Assembly (NCBI RefSeq): GCF_000430845.1
Contig: NZ_AUMU01000013.1
Span: 1 to 64,000, forward strand
DNA length: 64,000 nt
Direction of reading: 5' to 3'
DNA from: Chryseobacterium gregarium DSM 19109
Lineage (GTDB): Bacteria; Bacteroidota; Bacteroidia; Flavobacteriales; Weeksellaceae
The notes under the pieces are model-generated. The model was given only the letters and a program-made list of their open reading frames with translations, searched no databases and was not told the origin of the DNA. Of this stretch, positions 43,387-53,152 are shown one piece after another. Numbering within the stretch: position 1 is the first letter of the stretch; every line of letters begins with the position of its first letter. A program made the position numbers and the translations under genes.

Positions 43387-43918
43387 CGGTCTGTAATTTT
43401 TCTTTTAATAATTTCCTGGCCCGGAGAAGATATACTTTTATGGTTCCTTCTGGAAATTTTGTAATTTTCTGAACCTCCTGAATATTCAGTTCGTCCAAAT
43501 GATATAGCGTGATCACCGTTTTGTATTGCAACGGAAGCTCACGGATCAATCGGTTCAGATATGCATCAAATTCTTTCCCGATCAGCTTTGATTCCGGGGT
43601 CTCTGAAGAAAACTGAAAATCAATACTGTCATCCAGATTATCATATTTCTTCTTAACTTCCTTCTTCAGATAATTAACAGCAATATTATAGGTAATCTTT
43701 GCAATCCATGTGGATAATTTAGATTCCTTCTTAAATGATTTCAGGTTTTCAAAAACTTTGATGAACACTTCCTGGCCGACATCTTCGATATCCTCATCAT
43801 TGCTCAGCATCCTGTTCAGAATGGAGTAGACCAGATTCTGATATTGCTTTACGACGATCTGAAATGCATTCAGGTTACCTTTTATAATATCAGAAATGAC
43901 TTTCTCTTCATCGAACAT
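43373..43918 (-). CDS. ECF-type RNA polymerase sigma factor
   Basis: 181 residues. Region 2 includes VKQYQNLVYSILNRML and DVGQEVFIKVFENLKSFKKESK; region 4 has LPLQYKTVITLYHLDELN and FPEGTIKVYLLRARKLLKEKL, the -35-binding helix-turn-helix. A stand-alone extracytoplasmic-type sigma factor. Its operon partner is the membrane protein at 42973. Divergent from the small membrane gene at 44023 and the outer-membrane barrel gene at 44451, which are candidate targets. Confidence 0.88.
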   Translation of the reverse strand: MFDEEKVISDIIKGNLNAFQIVVKQYQNLVYSILNRMLSNDEDIEDVGQEVFIKVFENLKSFKKESKLSTWIAKITYNIAVNYLKKEVKKKYDNLDDSIDFQFSSETPESKLIGKEFDAYLNRLIRELPLQYKTVITLYHLDELNIQEVQKITKFPEGTIKVYLLRARKLLKEKLQTDGYP

Positions 43919-44022
43919 ATTCTATTAGACACCATTTTTTACAATCGGTTACAATTTTCTAATATATTCAATATTTTGTAACCTGAAATACATTTCTTTG
44001 TCTATTGGTTAAATCCTCTACA

Positions 44023-44355
44023 ATGAAACAACTTGCACCCTTTATAGTAATGATCGCAATCTTAATTGCAGTCTGCGTTGTAATCGTAGTTCTGACGAAT
44101 TATGACCTGAAAAAGAAGATACTGAATAAAGAAAATATCGATGATAAAATGTTCATCATTCTTAATAATCTTACCGATTTAGGTTCGGAAATGCTGAAAT
44201 GGGGAATTATTCTGCTTTTTGGCGGGACCGGGTTGATCGTTCTGGAATTTATTCCGTACAATGAAAATTCCCCGCTGCCGTATGGTGTAATGACAATTTT
44301 TGTCTCGCTCGGTTTCCTCAGCTATTATTTCCTGATCAGGAACCGGAAGAAATAG
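44023..44355 (+). CDS. Hypothetical small membrane protein
   Basis: 110 residues with three hydrophobic segments (FIVMIAILIAVCVVIVVLTN; WGIILLFGGTGLIVL; GVMTIFVSLGFLSYYF). It ends in a short basic tail. Start: ATG at 44023 rather than the in-frame TTG at 44005. I do not recognise it. It lies divergently from the ECF sigma gene with a 104-base gap and 95 bases before the barrel gene, so both may belong to that regulon. Confidence 0.6.
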   Translation: MKQLAPFIVMIAILIAVCVVIVVLTNYDLKKKILNKENIDDKMFIILNNLTDLGSEMLKWGIILLFGGTGLIVLEFIPYNENSPLPYGVMTIFVSLGFLSYYFLIRNRKK

Positions 44356-44450
44356 CCTTTCTCTTTAAATAATCAATACTAACATACCCTTTTTTAAGAA
44401 CAAAAATCTTGTTCTCAGGATTCTTATGTCCTTAATTTAAAACGATAATT

Positions 44451-46595
44451 ATGAAAATAAAAATAATTTCTGTAGTGTCTTTAATCTTATTATTCAGTAA
44501 CGTAAAGGCTCAGGAACAGGTAAAAGATTCTGCTTCATCCCAACAGGAGACTTCGATTCAGGAAGTGGTTATCAGCAGGAAAAAGCCGTTGATCAAAACA
44601 AAAATCGATGGGTTGATATACAATGTTCAGTCGGATCCTGAAAGCAAGTCCAAAAACCTTCTGGAAATGATGAAAAAAATGCCTTATCTCTCGTTGGACA
44701 GCAATGAAAACATTCTGTTCAAGGGAAATACCAATTTTAAAATTTTGATCAACGGAAAGGAGACCCAGCTTCTCACTACTAATCCTAAAGAGGTATTGAA
44801 AAGTATTCCGGCAAGTACCATCCAGAATATCGAGATCATTACCAATCCGTCCTCCAAATATGATGCTGAAGGGGCTTCCGGTATTATCAACATTATTATG
44901 GCAAAAAAAATGAATGATGGTTACAACGCTTCCGTAAATCTTGGATCAAGGTTTCCAAAACAGGAGCAGAATGCCGGTTTTTCTTTGAATGTCCAACAGG
45001 AAAAATTAGGCATTTCGGTGTACGGTGGCGGTTATCTCAAAAGAAATCCTGAAATCAGTTATCAGAATAATCAACAGGCTCTGTCAAATCATCTGATTCA
45101 GGATGGAAGAACTTCAGGAAAAGGCAACGGCGGGTATTTCAATGTTAATGCCAGCTACGAAATTGATAGTCTGAACCTTTTAAATATTCAGTTGGGTTCA
45201 AATTTTGCCGACAATACATCCAAAGATTTTCTTGATTCTAATTTTTCCCGACACAATATACTTACTGAGAATAATCGTTCAAGCAATAATTCTGACAGCC
45301 ATGGAAAAGGTTTTGAGGCTTCTGCCAATTACCAGGTCGGTTTCAGAAATGATAAAAGCCAGCTGCTGACCTTTTCTTACCGGTTCAATAACTACAATTA
45401 TACTGTCAACAGCTTAACGGATTTTCAAAACAGACTGACCGACTCTGTGAGTAATATCAGTCAGGACAATGACAGTGAGAACAGCGAAAATACCTTCCAG
45501 ATTGATTTTGTGAAAAATATCAAGAAAGTCTATCTTGAAACAGGTCTAAAAGCCATACTCAGAAAAAACAGCAGCCAATACACATCAATTCCGGAAAGCC
45601 TTTTGAATTCGGATGAATTTTTAAACCGGCAGAATATGTATGGTGCTTATGTTTCAACAAAATTCAGTTTATTCGGATGGAATTTCCAGATGGGTTTGAG
45701 ACTAGAGACTACCGATACAAATGTGAATTTTACTTCTACCGATACAGACGTCAGGCAGAATTATTTTAATCTGATTCCGAATATCTCCATCGGTAAGAAC
45801 TGGAAAGAACACCACGGTATCAACTTCGGTTTTTCCCAACGGATCAAGAGACCAGGGATTATCCGTTTGAATCCATTCGTTAACCAATCAAACCCTTATT
45901 TTCAAATCAGCGGGAATCCGTATCTGAAACCGGTTATCAACAATGATTTAATGGCTAACTATTCTTATAATAAAAAAATAAATCTGAATCTTGGCCTCGG
46001 GTATTCCTTTTCAAATAAAATTGACCTTAAAGTTTCGACGTATGATCCGGCGACCAACATTACGAGAACTACTTTTGAAAACTCAAGCAGTGTCAGCCGG
46101 TTGGGTTTAGATTATAACCTGAATTATCCCGTTACAAATAAACTCACTTTAGGAATTAATGGAAATGCAGCTTATTTCCTTATTAATGGGGAAGTCAACG
46201 ATATTCGGGTTAAAAATAATCTTTTCACCTACTATATTTACTTCTCGGCCAATTATCAGTTTGAAAATAACTGGAACATCAATTCAAATATTGAATTCAA
46301 CAGTAAAATGCCTGCCGGTCTGCAAAGTACGACCAATGCTTTTACGGGTTCTTCATTCAGCTTCAGCAAAAGTATTCTGGATAACCGGTTTTCTTTTTCA
46401 GCGTATATCAACAATCCTTTTAACCAATTCAGGAAAGCCGTTACGGAGACTCAGGGAACAGATTTCTATCAGAATAATTATGTAAAGGATTACTTCAGGT
46501 CATTTGGTTTTACGATCACCTATAAATTTGGAAAGCTTAAAGACGAAGTAAAAAGTACCAGAAGAAAAATTGAGAATAACGATCTGGCAAATTAG
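44451..46595 (+). CDS. Outer-membrane beta-barrel receptor (TonB-receptor-like, OMP_b-brl_3)
   Basis: 714 residues. Sec signal ends in VKAQ. After it lies a plug-like domain without a carboxypeptidase-like N-terminal repeat (VSIQEVVISRKKPL-like start, LLEMMKKMPYLSL, IPASTIQNIEIITNPSSKYDAEGASGIINI). The remaining two thirds alternate strands of a large barrel. It matches the PF14905 type found with ECF/LytTR-linked loci. It lacks a SusD partner. Ligand unknown. Separate promoter from the gene at 46845 is likely because of the 249-base gap. Confidence 0.82.
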   Translation: MKIKIISVVSLILLFSNVKAQEQVKDSASSQQETSIQEVVISRKKPLIKTKIDGLIYNVQSDPESKSKNLLEMMKKMPYLSLDSNENILFKGNTNFKILINGKETQLLTTNPKEVLKSIPASTIQNIEIITNPSSKYDAEGASGIINIIMAKKMNDGYNASVNLGSRFPKQEQNAGFSLNVQQEKLGISVYGGGYLKRNPEISYQNNQQALSNHLIQDGRTSGKGNGGYFNVNASYEIDSLNLLNIQLGSNFADNTSKDFLDSNFSRHNILTENNRSSNNSDSHGKGFEASANYQVGFRNDKSQLLTFSYRFNNYNYTVNSLTDFQNRLTDSVSNISQDNDSENSENTFQIDFVKNIKKVYLETGLKAILRKNSSQYTSIPESLLNSDEFLNRQNMYGAYVSTKFSLFGWNFQMGLRLETTDTNVNFTSTDTDVRQNYFNLIPNISIGKNWKEHHGINFGFSQRIKRPGIIRLNPFVNQSNPYFQISGNPYLKPVINNDLMANYSYNKKINLNLGLGYSFSNKIDLKVSTYDPATNITRTTFENSSSVSRLGLDYNLNYPVTNKLTLGINGNAAYFLINGEVNDIRVKNNLFTYYIYFSANYQFENNWNINSNIEFNSKMPAGLQSTTNAFTGSSFSFSKSILDNRFSFSAYINNPFNQFRKAVTETQGTDFYQNNYVKDYFRSFGFTITYKFGKLKDEVKSTRRKIENNDLAN

Positions 46596-46844
46596 AAAGT
46601 ATTCCTGTCTTTTTCTCACTGATTAACAGAACTCAGTTAAAGTACAGAAGTCTATATTTATAGTAAAGAACTAGCCTGTGTGAATACCACCAAAGTTTAA
46701 CCATATTGTACAGCATTTACAATAGGCTGAATTTAAAGGATACACGGCCCTGAGGCTATATGTATTACATTACTTTTTGTCAAAATAATCATGCACGGAA
46801 ATTCAGGTATTTTTTTCTATTTTTGAGCCGGACAATTTTTAAGT
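46596..46844. other. Gene-free stretch before the membrane LytTR gene
   Basis: About 250 bases without an ORF. A TATTTTTG promoter-type box lies close to the LytTR start (about 46817-46824). I see no repeat, and not the ACTTGGT repeats seen at 60-61.6 kb. Confidence 0.45.
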
Positions 46845-47774
46845 ATGAAATTTTACATTAACACAGAACATTTGGTTACGGCTATTGACTATCCAAAAAG
46901 ATTCAGGTCTGAAAATTTAATGAAAAGTTCAACTATTGTCTTCCTTATTATCCTGATGTTTCTTTTGTTATTCAAACCGTTCGGGGTTTATGATCCGGAA
47001 CTCAGGATGCACTACCTGTTCATTTGTTTTTTTCATGCTTTGGCTCCGGCTTTTATTCTATTCGTTTATTTTACGGTGCTGAATTATTTCAGAAAAGAGA
47101 AAAATCATATTCAGTGGAATTTGCTCATTGAATATTTTCATATAGCCATCATGTTGCTTATGATAGGTACGGCCAGTTTCCTGATGAGGGATTTAATTTA
47201 CAACAATCCGTACAACTGGTCCTGGAACTATCTTTTTGAAGAAATCAGGAATTGTTTTGTAGCAGGTATCTTTTTCTATTTTTTTCTGAGGTTGTCCGGT
47301 TTTTATTTTGAATCTAAAAAAGGGTCTCCGCTTGTCCTGCAGTTTACTCCGCTTGTAATAGAACCGCAAAAACAAGTTCCGAGACAGGATATTTTTATCA
47401 ATACACAGGTAAAACAGGACGATTTCCAACTGGATACTGATCATTTACTCTTTGCCAAAGCAGACGGGAATTATATAGAACTGACAAAATCAGACGGTAC
47501 TCAAATGACTACAGAAGTTAAGAGAATTTCGTTAACCCAATTTGAAAATCAAATAGCAGCATATCCTCATTTTTTCAGATGCCACAGGGCTTATTTGGTC
47601 AATATGTTTAAGATCGAAAAAGTATCAGGCAATTCTCAGGGTTATCTATTGTCTTTTAATGAAACTGAAATGAAAGTTCCTGTTTCAAGAAAGCAGACCG
47701 AGCGCTTTAATATATGTTATCAGGAACTTCGGAGTGGGTTGGAACCTGAGGTTGTCGTCCGTCACAAAAGCTAG
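46845..47774 (+). CDS. Membrane-anchored LytTR-domain transcriptional regulator
   Basis: 309 residues. Four membrane helices (residues about 28-48, 60-85, 97-120, 138-155) are followed by a linker and a C-terminal LytTR DNA-binding domain (DHLLFAKADGNYIEL, FFRCHRAYLVNMFKIEKV, EMKVPVSRKQTERF). No receiver domain: a one-component membrane regulator, a form known in Bacteroidota. DNA binding would be by direct repeats. It is followed 75 bases later by an acyltransferase gene, a possible target or partner. Confidence 0.85.
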   Translation: MKFYINTEHLVTAIDYPKRFRSENLMKSSTIVFLIILMFLLLFKPFGVYDPELRMHYLFICFFHALAPAFILFVYFTVLNYFRKEKNHIQWNLLIEYFHIAIMLLMIGTASFLMRDLIYNNPYNWSWNYLFEEIRNCFVAGIFFYFFLRLSGFYFESKKGSPLVLQFTPLVIEPQKQVPRQDIFINTQVKQDDFQLDTDHLLFAKADGNYIELTKSDGTQMTTEVKRISLTQFENQIAAYPHFFRCHRAYLVNMFKIEKVSGNSQGYLLSFNETEMKVPVSRKQTERFNICYQELRSGLEPEVVVRHKS

Positions 47775-47849
47775 TTATCCGTAACATGCATCATGGTCGC
47801 TGGTTTTTCTTGTTGTAGGTTTGCCATCGATAACATTAAACCACTGGTC

Positions 47850-49001
47850 ATGACAAATACAAAAACTGCCTTAAAATATAATTCCGAAGTCTTAGACAAA
47901 TTAGTATATATAGACCATATTAAATTGCTGCTAACCCTGCTTGTGGTCCTTCATCACACTTTCATTGCGTACAGTTCTCCTGAAGGATGGTATTATAATG
48001 AGCCAACTGCTTATAGAGGAGCGCGGCTTCCCATGATGATGTTCGTAAGTGTCAACCAGTCATTTTTTATGGGATATTTCTTTCTGCTGGCAGCATATTT
48101 TACAGGCTCATCATATACTAAGAAGGGAGCATTCAAATTTATCAAAGACCGGTTGGTCAGATTAGGAATTCCATTGTTATTTTATTCCTTTATTCTTACC
48201 CCGTTCATTTGCTATCTGGTTTATTATTTTACAAAACGACCTATTGGCTATATTGAATATTTAAACAGATATGACAGCTGGATCGATTTAGGCGTAACAT
48301 GGTTTATCGCGGCATTACTCCTTTTCACGCTGGTATACGCAATTTTTAGAATACTATTTAAGACTGGTTATAATAAACCGCTGGCAGTACCGAGCCTGAG
48401 GATCATATTGTGGTTCGCAGTAGCCCTTGGAATTATCAGTTTTCTGGTGAGAATTGTATTTCCGGTCGGATGGGTCCTTAAGCCGGTTGGATTTCAGTTA
48501 GGACATTTTCCGCAATATATCGCCTTATTCGTTGTCGGACTATTGGCTTCCAAAAATAATTGGTTCAGTCAGCTTTCAGATAGAACAGGCAGACAGCTTA
48601 AAAGATCAGCATGGCTGTGCCTGCTGGTTTTTCCTGTATTTTTTTTCATTGCATTAAAACTGAATACTCCTCCGGCTTGGTTTTCTGGTGGCTTTCATTG
48701 GCAGGCCTTAGTCTATGACGTCTGGGAGCAGTGGATTGGTATTTCGATACTGACGGCATTGCTGGTTAAAGGAAAAAGAAGCTGGAATATTTCTTCAAAA
48801 CGGCTTACCGGTTGGTCACGCAGCAGCTTTGCGGTTTATATTTTTCATACGTTAGTCATTGTGGCCATTACATTAGCCCTGAGAAACTGGAATGTTGATC
48901 CTGCCATAAAGCTTTTTTTAGCGGCACCATTAATAATACTGGGAAGTTTCACACTGGGCTCACTTGTTCTTTTAATCCCGGGAGTCAGGAAAATTATTTA
49001 G
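47850..49001 (+). CDS. Acyltransferase family membrane protein (Acyltransferase_3)
   Basis: About 383 residues with 10 membrane helices. The N-terminal DHIKLLLTLLVVLHHTF has the His-containing motif of the OafA/NodX-type acyltransferases that O-acetylate surface glycans, and a second block GYFFLLAAYFTGSSYTKKG follows. Start: ATG 47850 (MTNTKTALKY) preferred over 47793, whose extra Cys-containing residues look non-coding. Substrate unknown. Probably co-transcribed with the LytTR gene. Confidence 0.82.
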   Translation: MTNTKTALKYNSEVLDKLVYIDHIKLLLTLLVVLHHTFIAYSSPEGWYYNEPTAYRGARLPMMMFVSVNQSFFMGYFFLLAAYFTGSSYTKKGAFKFIKDRLVRLGIPLLFYSFILTPFICYLVYYFTKRPIGYIEYLNRYDSWIDLGVTWFIAALLLFTLVYAIFRILFKTGYNKPLAVPSLRIILWFAVALGIISFLVRIVFPVGWVLKPVGFQLGHFPQYIALFVVGLLASKNNWFSQLSDRTGRQLKRSAWLCLLVFPVFFFIALKLNTPPAWFSGGFHWQALVYDVWEQWIGISILTALLVKGKRSWNISSKRLTGWSRSSFAVYIFHTLVIVAITLALRNWNVDPAIKLFLAAPLIILGSFTLGSLVLLIPGVRKII

Positions 49002-49250
49002 TGAACAAAGTTTATTTGAAAAAAAAGGATAATCCTACAGGTCTGGTTTGAAATTACGGATCAAGCTATTTCTTATATTTTACTACTTTGTTTTTACTTT
49101 ATTATTTTTAGGTTCATGAAAAGTTTCAGGTAGATTTTATATTAATGATGAATTACCGGTTTGTTCTATGAAAGATTTATGAATACTCGTTATAATCGAT
49201 GTTTAGGTCTGATATTTGCATAAATAGCAAAATAAAGATCAAGTGTATCC

Positions 49251-50279
49251 ATGAAAAAAATATCTGTAAAAAAATCATTTTTATTCACATTATGTATTGC
49301 TCTAATGCTTGTTTCCTGTAAAAAGGAAATCGATAAAATCAATGATACGGGTTCTTCTGTTACTGAAACCTCCGATGATAAAAAAGACTCGGTAACGGTA
49401 AAAAGAGACTCTGTAGTACAAAAGGAATCTTTACCGCCGGCCATGCAGGAAGACGGGTTCTACAATGCTTTCATCTTTCCGAAAGATAAAAAAATGAAAG
49501 ATTCTTTATTTTCCGTTTTTAATAAAAAATATTCTGAGCAGGAGCGGTATGCGATTCTGGCTTTGAACAGATTGGATTCAAAGAATAAGCGCAATGCCGA
49601 TACCTTGGTTGTGCCTGCGAAAATAGATACGACGCTGATGGAATATTCCCCTTTCCCGATGCAGATCGATGTGTTGAGTCCGGTGAAAAAATTTGTGGTT
49701 TTTTCCTATCCTATTCAGGCCTATGGCGTATATTCAAACGGGACTCTTGTAAAATGGGGACCTACCAGTATGGGTAAGAAAACAGCCAAGACCAGAACCG
49801 GTTTAACGTTTGCCAACTGGAAAAAGCAACTGGCCATCTCTACCGTAAGCAGCGAATGGAAACTGCCTTATAATTTTAATATTTTCAACCTTGACGGGAT
49901 CGGATGGCATCAGTATGAGCTGCCGGGATATCCTGCTTCCCACTCGTGTCTGCGTCTTTTGATGAAAGATGCCAAATGGCTGTATGGGTACGCCGATACC
50001 TGGGTGTTAAATCCCGGCGGCGCTACGACAAAAGCAAAGGGAACCCCTGTCCTTGTATACGGAGATTACAAATGGGGTGGGAGAAAACCCTGGAGAAAAC
50101 TGTTGAATGATCCTAATGCCAACAGTATTTCAGTAGAAGCAATGACCAAAATGATCGAGCCGAATATTGAAAAAATCCTGAAAGAACAGAATAACCGGGA
50201 GCGTGTGGTGGATTCTATCCGGGCGGCAAAAGCCGTGGTGGAGCAGATGCCGCAGGATCCGAAAACTGAAGCTCCTTAA
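49251..50279 (+). CDS. L,D-transpeptidase-type lipoprotein
   Basis: 342 residues. A lipoprotein signal ends in LMLVSC; then a Lys/Asp-rich linker. The YkuD core reads HQYELPGYPASHSCLRLL; the motif His and Cys (SHSC) with the following Arg match the active site, with Ser in place of the usual Gly. The block FVVFSYPIQAYGVYSNG is the N-terminal beta part. It would make 3-3 peptidoglycan cross-links or attach proteins to the wall. Its stop is on the base before the convergent gene's stop. Confidence 0.85.
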   Translation: MKKISVKKSFLFTLCIALMLVSCKKEIDKINDTGSSVTETSDDKKDSVTVKRDSVVQKESLPPAMQEDGFYNAFIFPKDKKMKDSLFSVFNKKYSEQERYAILALNRLDSKNKRNADTLVVPAKIDTTLMEYSPFPMQIDVLSPVKKFVVFSYPIQAYGVYSNGTLVKWGPTSMGKKTAKTRTGLTFANWKKQLAISTVSSEWKLPYNFNIFNLDGIGWHQYELPGYPASHSCLRLLMKDAKWLYGYADTWVLNPGGATTKAKGTPVLVYGDYKWGGRKPWRKLLNDPNANSISVEAMTKMIEPNIEKILKEQNNRERVVDSIRAAKAVVEQMPQDPKTEAP

Positions 50280-50804
50280 TTAATCAATCTTTTCATGGTG
50301 TAAAGTAGATTCCTCGGCAAACCTTCTCAGCTTTAGCATTTCATCTTTGCCTTTGTGCTGTCCGAATCTTGCAGCAGCGTAAGTAAGGGCGATACAGAAC
50401 AGCATAACAAAAGATGCAGAGAGCGCCCAGGGAAAGTCGTGGCTGTTAATCTGCTTTTCAACGTAATACATTGAAAAAAAGACCATCCAGAGGATTGAAA
50501 AAGAGAAATATAAAAACATAAAAAATGTCCAGACCGCAGAACTGGGGCCAAATACGCCCAGGACTGCGGTTTTTTCATCTTCGGTTTCTATTCTTAGTGC
50601 CAGTCTCGGTTTCCAGTAATGATCACTTGGGGTCTCTACACAGATGGTCGCGATTTCCTTATTGACATTGCCTGAGAACTCGTCTTTGTGTTCTGCAAGG
50701 TATTTCTTAAGATTTTCGGCATATTCCTCTTTTGTCAAATTCGTGAACATCTTAAATCTGGGCCGGGTCCTGATTTTATCCAGTGTGGTTTCTTCTGTAT
50801 TCAT
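50280..50804 (-). CDS. Hypothetical membrane protein
   Basis: 174 residues. Two hydrophobic helices (WTFFMFLYFSFSILWMVFFS and ALSASFVMLFCIALTYAAA) follow a soluble N-terminal part; a short charged tail follows. No family recognised. The 6-base gap from the PDZ-protease gene upstream and the abutting stop with the convergent L,D-transpeptidase gene place it as second gene of a two-gene unit. Function open. Confidence 0.55.
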   Translation of the reverse strand: MNTEETTLDKIRTRPRFKMFTNLTKEEYAENLKKYLAEHKDEFSGNVNKEIATICVETPSDHYWKPRLALRIETEDEKTAVLGVFGPSSAVWTFFMFLYFSFSILWMVFFSMYYVEKQINSHDFPWALSASFVMLFCIALTYAAARFGQHKGKDEMLKLRRFAEESTLHHEKID

Positions 50805-50810
50805 AGTATA

Positions 50811-52136
50811 TTATTCCTGATAGGGGATGGGGTCTTCTAACGTAAAACTTAGAGTCATCGGTTTGTTTCTTCTTTCAATAACCATCTCTATTGTTTTTCC
50901 TTCTGCTGATTTCATCATCTCCATAATCTTCTGTAAAGTCATATCTGCAGTTTTCCTGCCATTAATGCTGATCAGCCGGTCATCTTTCAATAATCCTGCT
51001 CTGGCACCGGGTGAATCTTTGCGTACCCCTGCAATGGAAAAAACAGGTTTTAATATAAAATGATAAGGCAAACCGTTGTTAATGACCTCAATACCTCCGT
51101 TGAGATGGTCTTCGCTTTTTGCCGAAAGGTTCACCAGGTCTTTGGTCCATTCCATTCCGTCCTGTCTGAAATCCAGTCCGCTCATATTAAAATGGAAAGG
51201 ATCATCAAAATTCCGGTTTTTCTTCAGGTATATTTTCTGGTGGGCATAATCAAAAGCTACTGTAAAACGCTTCATGATCTCTCCGCCGACAGAACCTTTC
51301 CTGTTTTTAACCCAATTCACATGCTGTACGGAATATTCATCCGGCATTGCGGTCAGTGGTTTTTCAAACTTAAATTTACCTAAATAAAAGTTATGGATCC
51401 GGCTCCTTTTTCCGTAAACATCACCGTTGAAGCCTCTTCCTAAAAAGTCATCAATATACGGCTGCTTATAGACGAAACCAGGAATTACAATGGGGAAGAG
51501 CCATATCGCGTCGCTGTTTCCAAGATCAATCAGTAATTTTGAGTTTTGTTTTTCGTCCGTTACTTCTACATCAGCATAAAGATAAGGTTTGTTTTTCTCA
51601 ATACTGATGCTGAACTCTTCATAACTTTTTATTTTTTTCTTAAAAAGAAGCTCATCGTTGTAAACCGTTATCTTTTTTGATACATAATCAATGACAACCG
51701 GATGGTTTTTAAAAAAATGATAGCCGATAATACCGTTGACAGGAATTCCTACATGAGAAGAAATATTAAAATCCTGATCGACGATAATAAAAAGTGTCAT
51801 AGAGTCATTCACATAATTTTTACCGGACCTGCCGGTATTATGATCTGAACGGAATCCGTCAATACTGGTATTTCCGCCTAATCCGGAAAACTTTATTTTT
51901 TCAAGGCTGGCCAGTTTCAGTTCCTCATTTTCGAGACTGAAAACAGAGGTCTCCGCCACACCGGTATCCAATAGAAAAGTAAGATCTGCACCGTTGATAT
52001 TAATCGGGATGAAAATTAAATTATTAATGAGCTTAAAAGGAATAACTGTTTTTTTGGCATGCCGAACTTCAAACGAATTCTGGGCATTGACCAGAATGCC
52101 TAAGAAAAATATCCAGAAATACCGCTTCAATTTCAT
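50811..52136 (-). CDS. Aspartyl protease-like protein with PDZ domain
   Basis: 441 residues. A Sec signal (ending NAQN) precedes a retropepsin-like domain with DTG in LLDTGVAET and a second sub-domain around IDLGNSDA, where the expected second DTG-type motif has become DLGNSD. The C-terminal PDZ domain holds VRKDSPGARAGLLKDDRLISING. Whether it is an active peptidase is doubtful given the altered second Asp block. Periplasmic. Co-transcribed with the membrane protein downstream. Confidence 0.8.
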   Translation of the reverse strand: MKLKRYFWIFFLGILVNAQNSFEVRHAKKTVIPFKLINNLIFIPININGADLTFLLDTGVAETSVFSLENEELKLASLEKIKFSGLGGNTSIDGFRSDHNTGRSGKNYVNDSMTLFIIVDQDFNISSHVGIPVNGIIGYHFFKNHPVVIDYVSKKITVYNDELLFKKKIKSYEEFSISIEKNKPYLYADVEVTDEKQNSKLLIDLGNSDAIWLFPIVIPGFVYKQPYIDDFLGRGFNGDVYGKRSRIHNFYLGKFKFEKPLTAMPDEYSVQHVNWVKNRKGSVGGEIMKRFTVAFDYAHQKIYLKKNRNFDDPFHFNMSGLDFRQDGMEWTKDLVNLSAKSEDHLNGGIEVINNGLPYHFILKPVFSIAGVRKDSPGARAGLLKDDRLISINGRKTADMTLQKIMEMMKSAEGKTIEMVIERRNKPMTLSFTLEDPIPYQE

Positions 52137-52170
52137 CTATTGAATGTACTGAATTTATCCTTACCCGAAT

Positions 52171-52199
52171 AAAAAACATTCCCATAAGTGAGAATGTTT
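52171..52199 (-). terminator. Minus-strand terminator after the esterase gene
   Basis: AAACATTC/GAATGTTT stem with a 10-base loop; on the minus strand it is followed by T6. It ends the esterase transcript before the PDZ-protease gene. Confidence 0.7.
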
Positions 52200-52281
52200 A
52201 TATATTTTATAATAAAGCAGGATAAATATTGATATTTCCTTAGAAAAACTTCGAATCAATTACATTAGATTTTTATAATAA

Positions 52282-52920
52282 TTATTTTGAAAAGAAATCC
52301 ATCAGGTCCATATAATTTTTCTGGTTGACGCCATGTCCACTCATATACTCCCTGAATGTAAAATAGCAGCTGAGGTCATAAAGCAGATCGGCTGCTTTTC
52401 TTCCCCATTCCAAAGGGATCACCGCATCATCCGTTCCGTGGGAAACGAAAAAGCGGAGTTTTTCCAGTTTTTTCTTGTCTTTTACGATAGCGGTCAATAA
52501 TTTTTCTTCAGGGTAACTGCTGAGGCATGCAACAAGATTGAACATTTCCGGATACTGCAGGGCCAGAGCATAACATAAAATTCCGCCCTGGCTGAAACCG
52601 CAGAGGTGGGTTTTACCCTGTGTAATTCCGTAATGGTTGATGATTTTTAAAATACTTTCCAGAACACTGTTCAGTGATTCCATTGCTTGGGGAACATCAA
52701 TAAACTCATCCGGATTGTTAAAATTGATGTCATACCAGGAATATCCTTCAAACTGCGTTGATCCCGGTGCCCTGAAGCTCACAATGATCCAGTCTTCCGG
52801 AAGGGTTTCCCGAAAGCTGAAGAGGTCCTGTTCATTGCTTCCGTAGCCGTGAAGCATAAAAAGGACAGAAGTGTCAGGCGTAATATGTTCAGGTTCTCTT
52901 ACGATGTAATCTAAATTCAT
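52282..52920 (-). CDS. Alpha/beta hydrolase (phospholipase/carboxylesterase type)
   Basis: 212 residues, no signal. Catalytic triad: Ser in CGFSQGG near residue 109, Asp in GTDDAVIP, His in SGHGVN. The family is that of Est_2-type carboxylesterases/lysophospholipases. The oxyanion-hole region is MLHGYGSNEQD. Its ATG lies 4 bases after a TATCTTTG box, so the mRNA may be nearly leaderless. Confidence 0.88.
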   Translation of the reverse strand: MNLDYIVREPEHITPDTSVLFMLHGYGSNEQDLFSFRETLPEDWIIVSFRAPGSTQFEGYSWYDINFNNPDEFIDVPQAMESLNSVLESILKIINHYGITQGKTHLCGFSQGGILCYALALQYPEMFNLVACLSSYPEEKLLTAIVKDKKKLEKLRFFVSHGTDDAVIPLEWGRKAADLLYDLSCYFTFREYMSGHGVNQKNYMDLMDFFSK

Positions 52921-52924
52921 GGTG

Positions 52925-52932
52925 CAAAGATA
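52925..52932 (-). promoter_or_regulatory. -7 promoter box at the esterase start
   Basis: TATCTTTG on the minus strand ends 4 bases before ATG 52920; transcription would begin at or next to the start codon. Confidence 0.5.
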
Positions 52933-53152
52933 AATAATAAAAGACTAAATGTAACAGGATCAGGAATTCAAAATATACTTTGAAAGGTAAGTCTGGCTGG
53001 GTTTAAATGTAATGTTATCTCAGAAGCATACCCGTTAAAATATTTTATTGATTTGATATTATTTAGAATTTTTTGTTGGAAAATTTTCATAAAAGGTATT
53101 TTTATATTGATAAAAAACCTATATTTGAACCATTAAAAATCTATTTGGAGAA

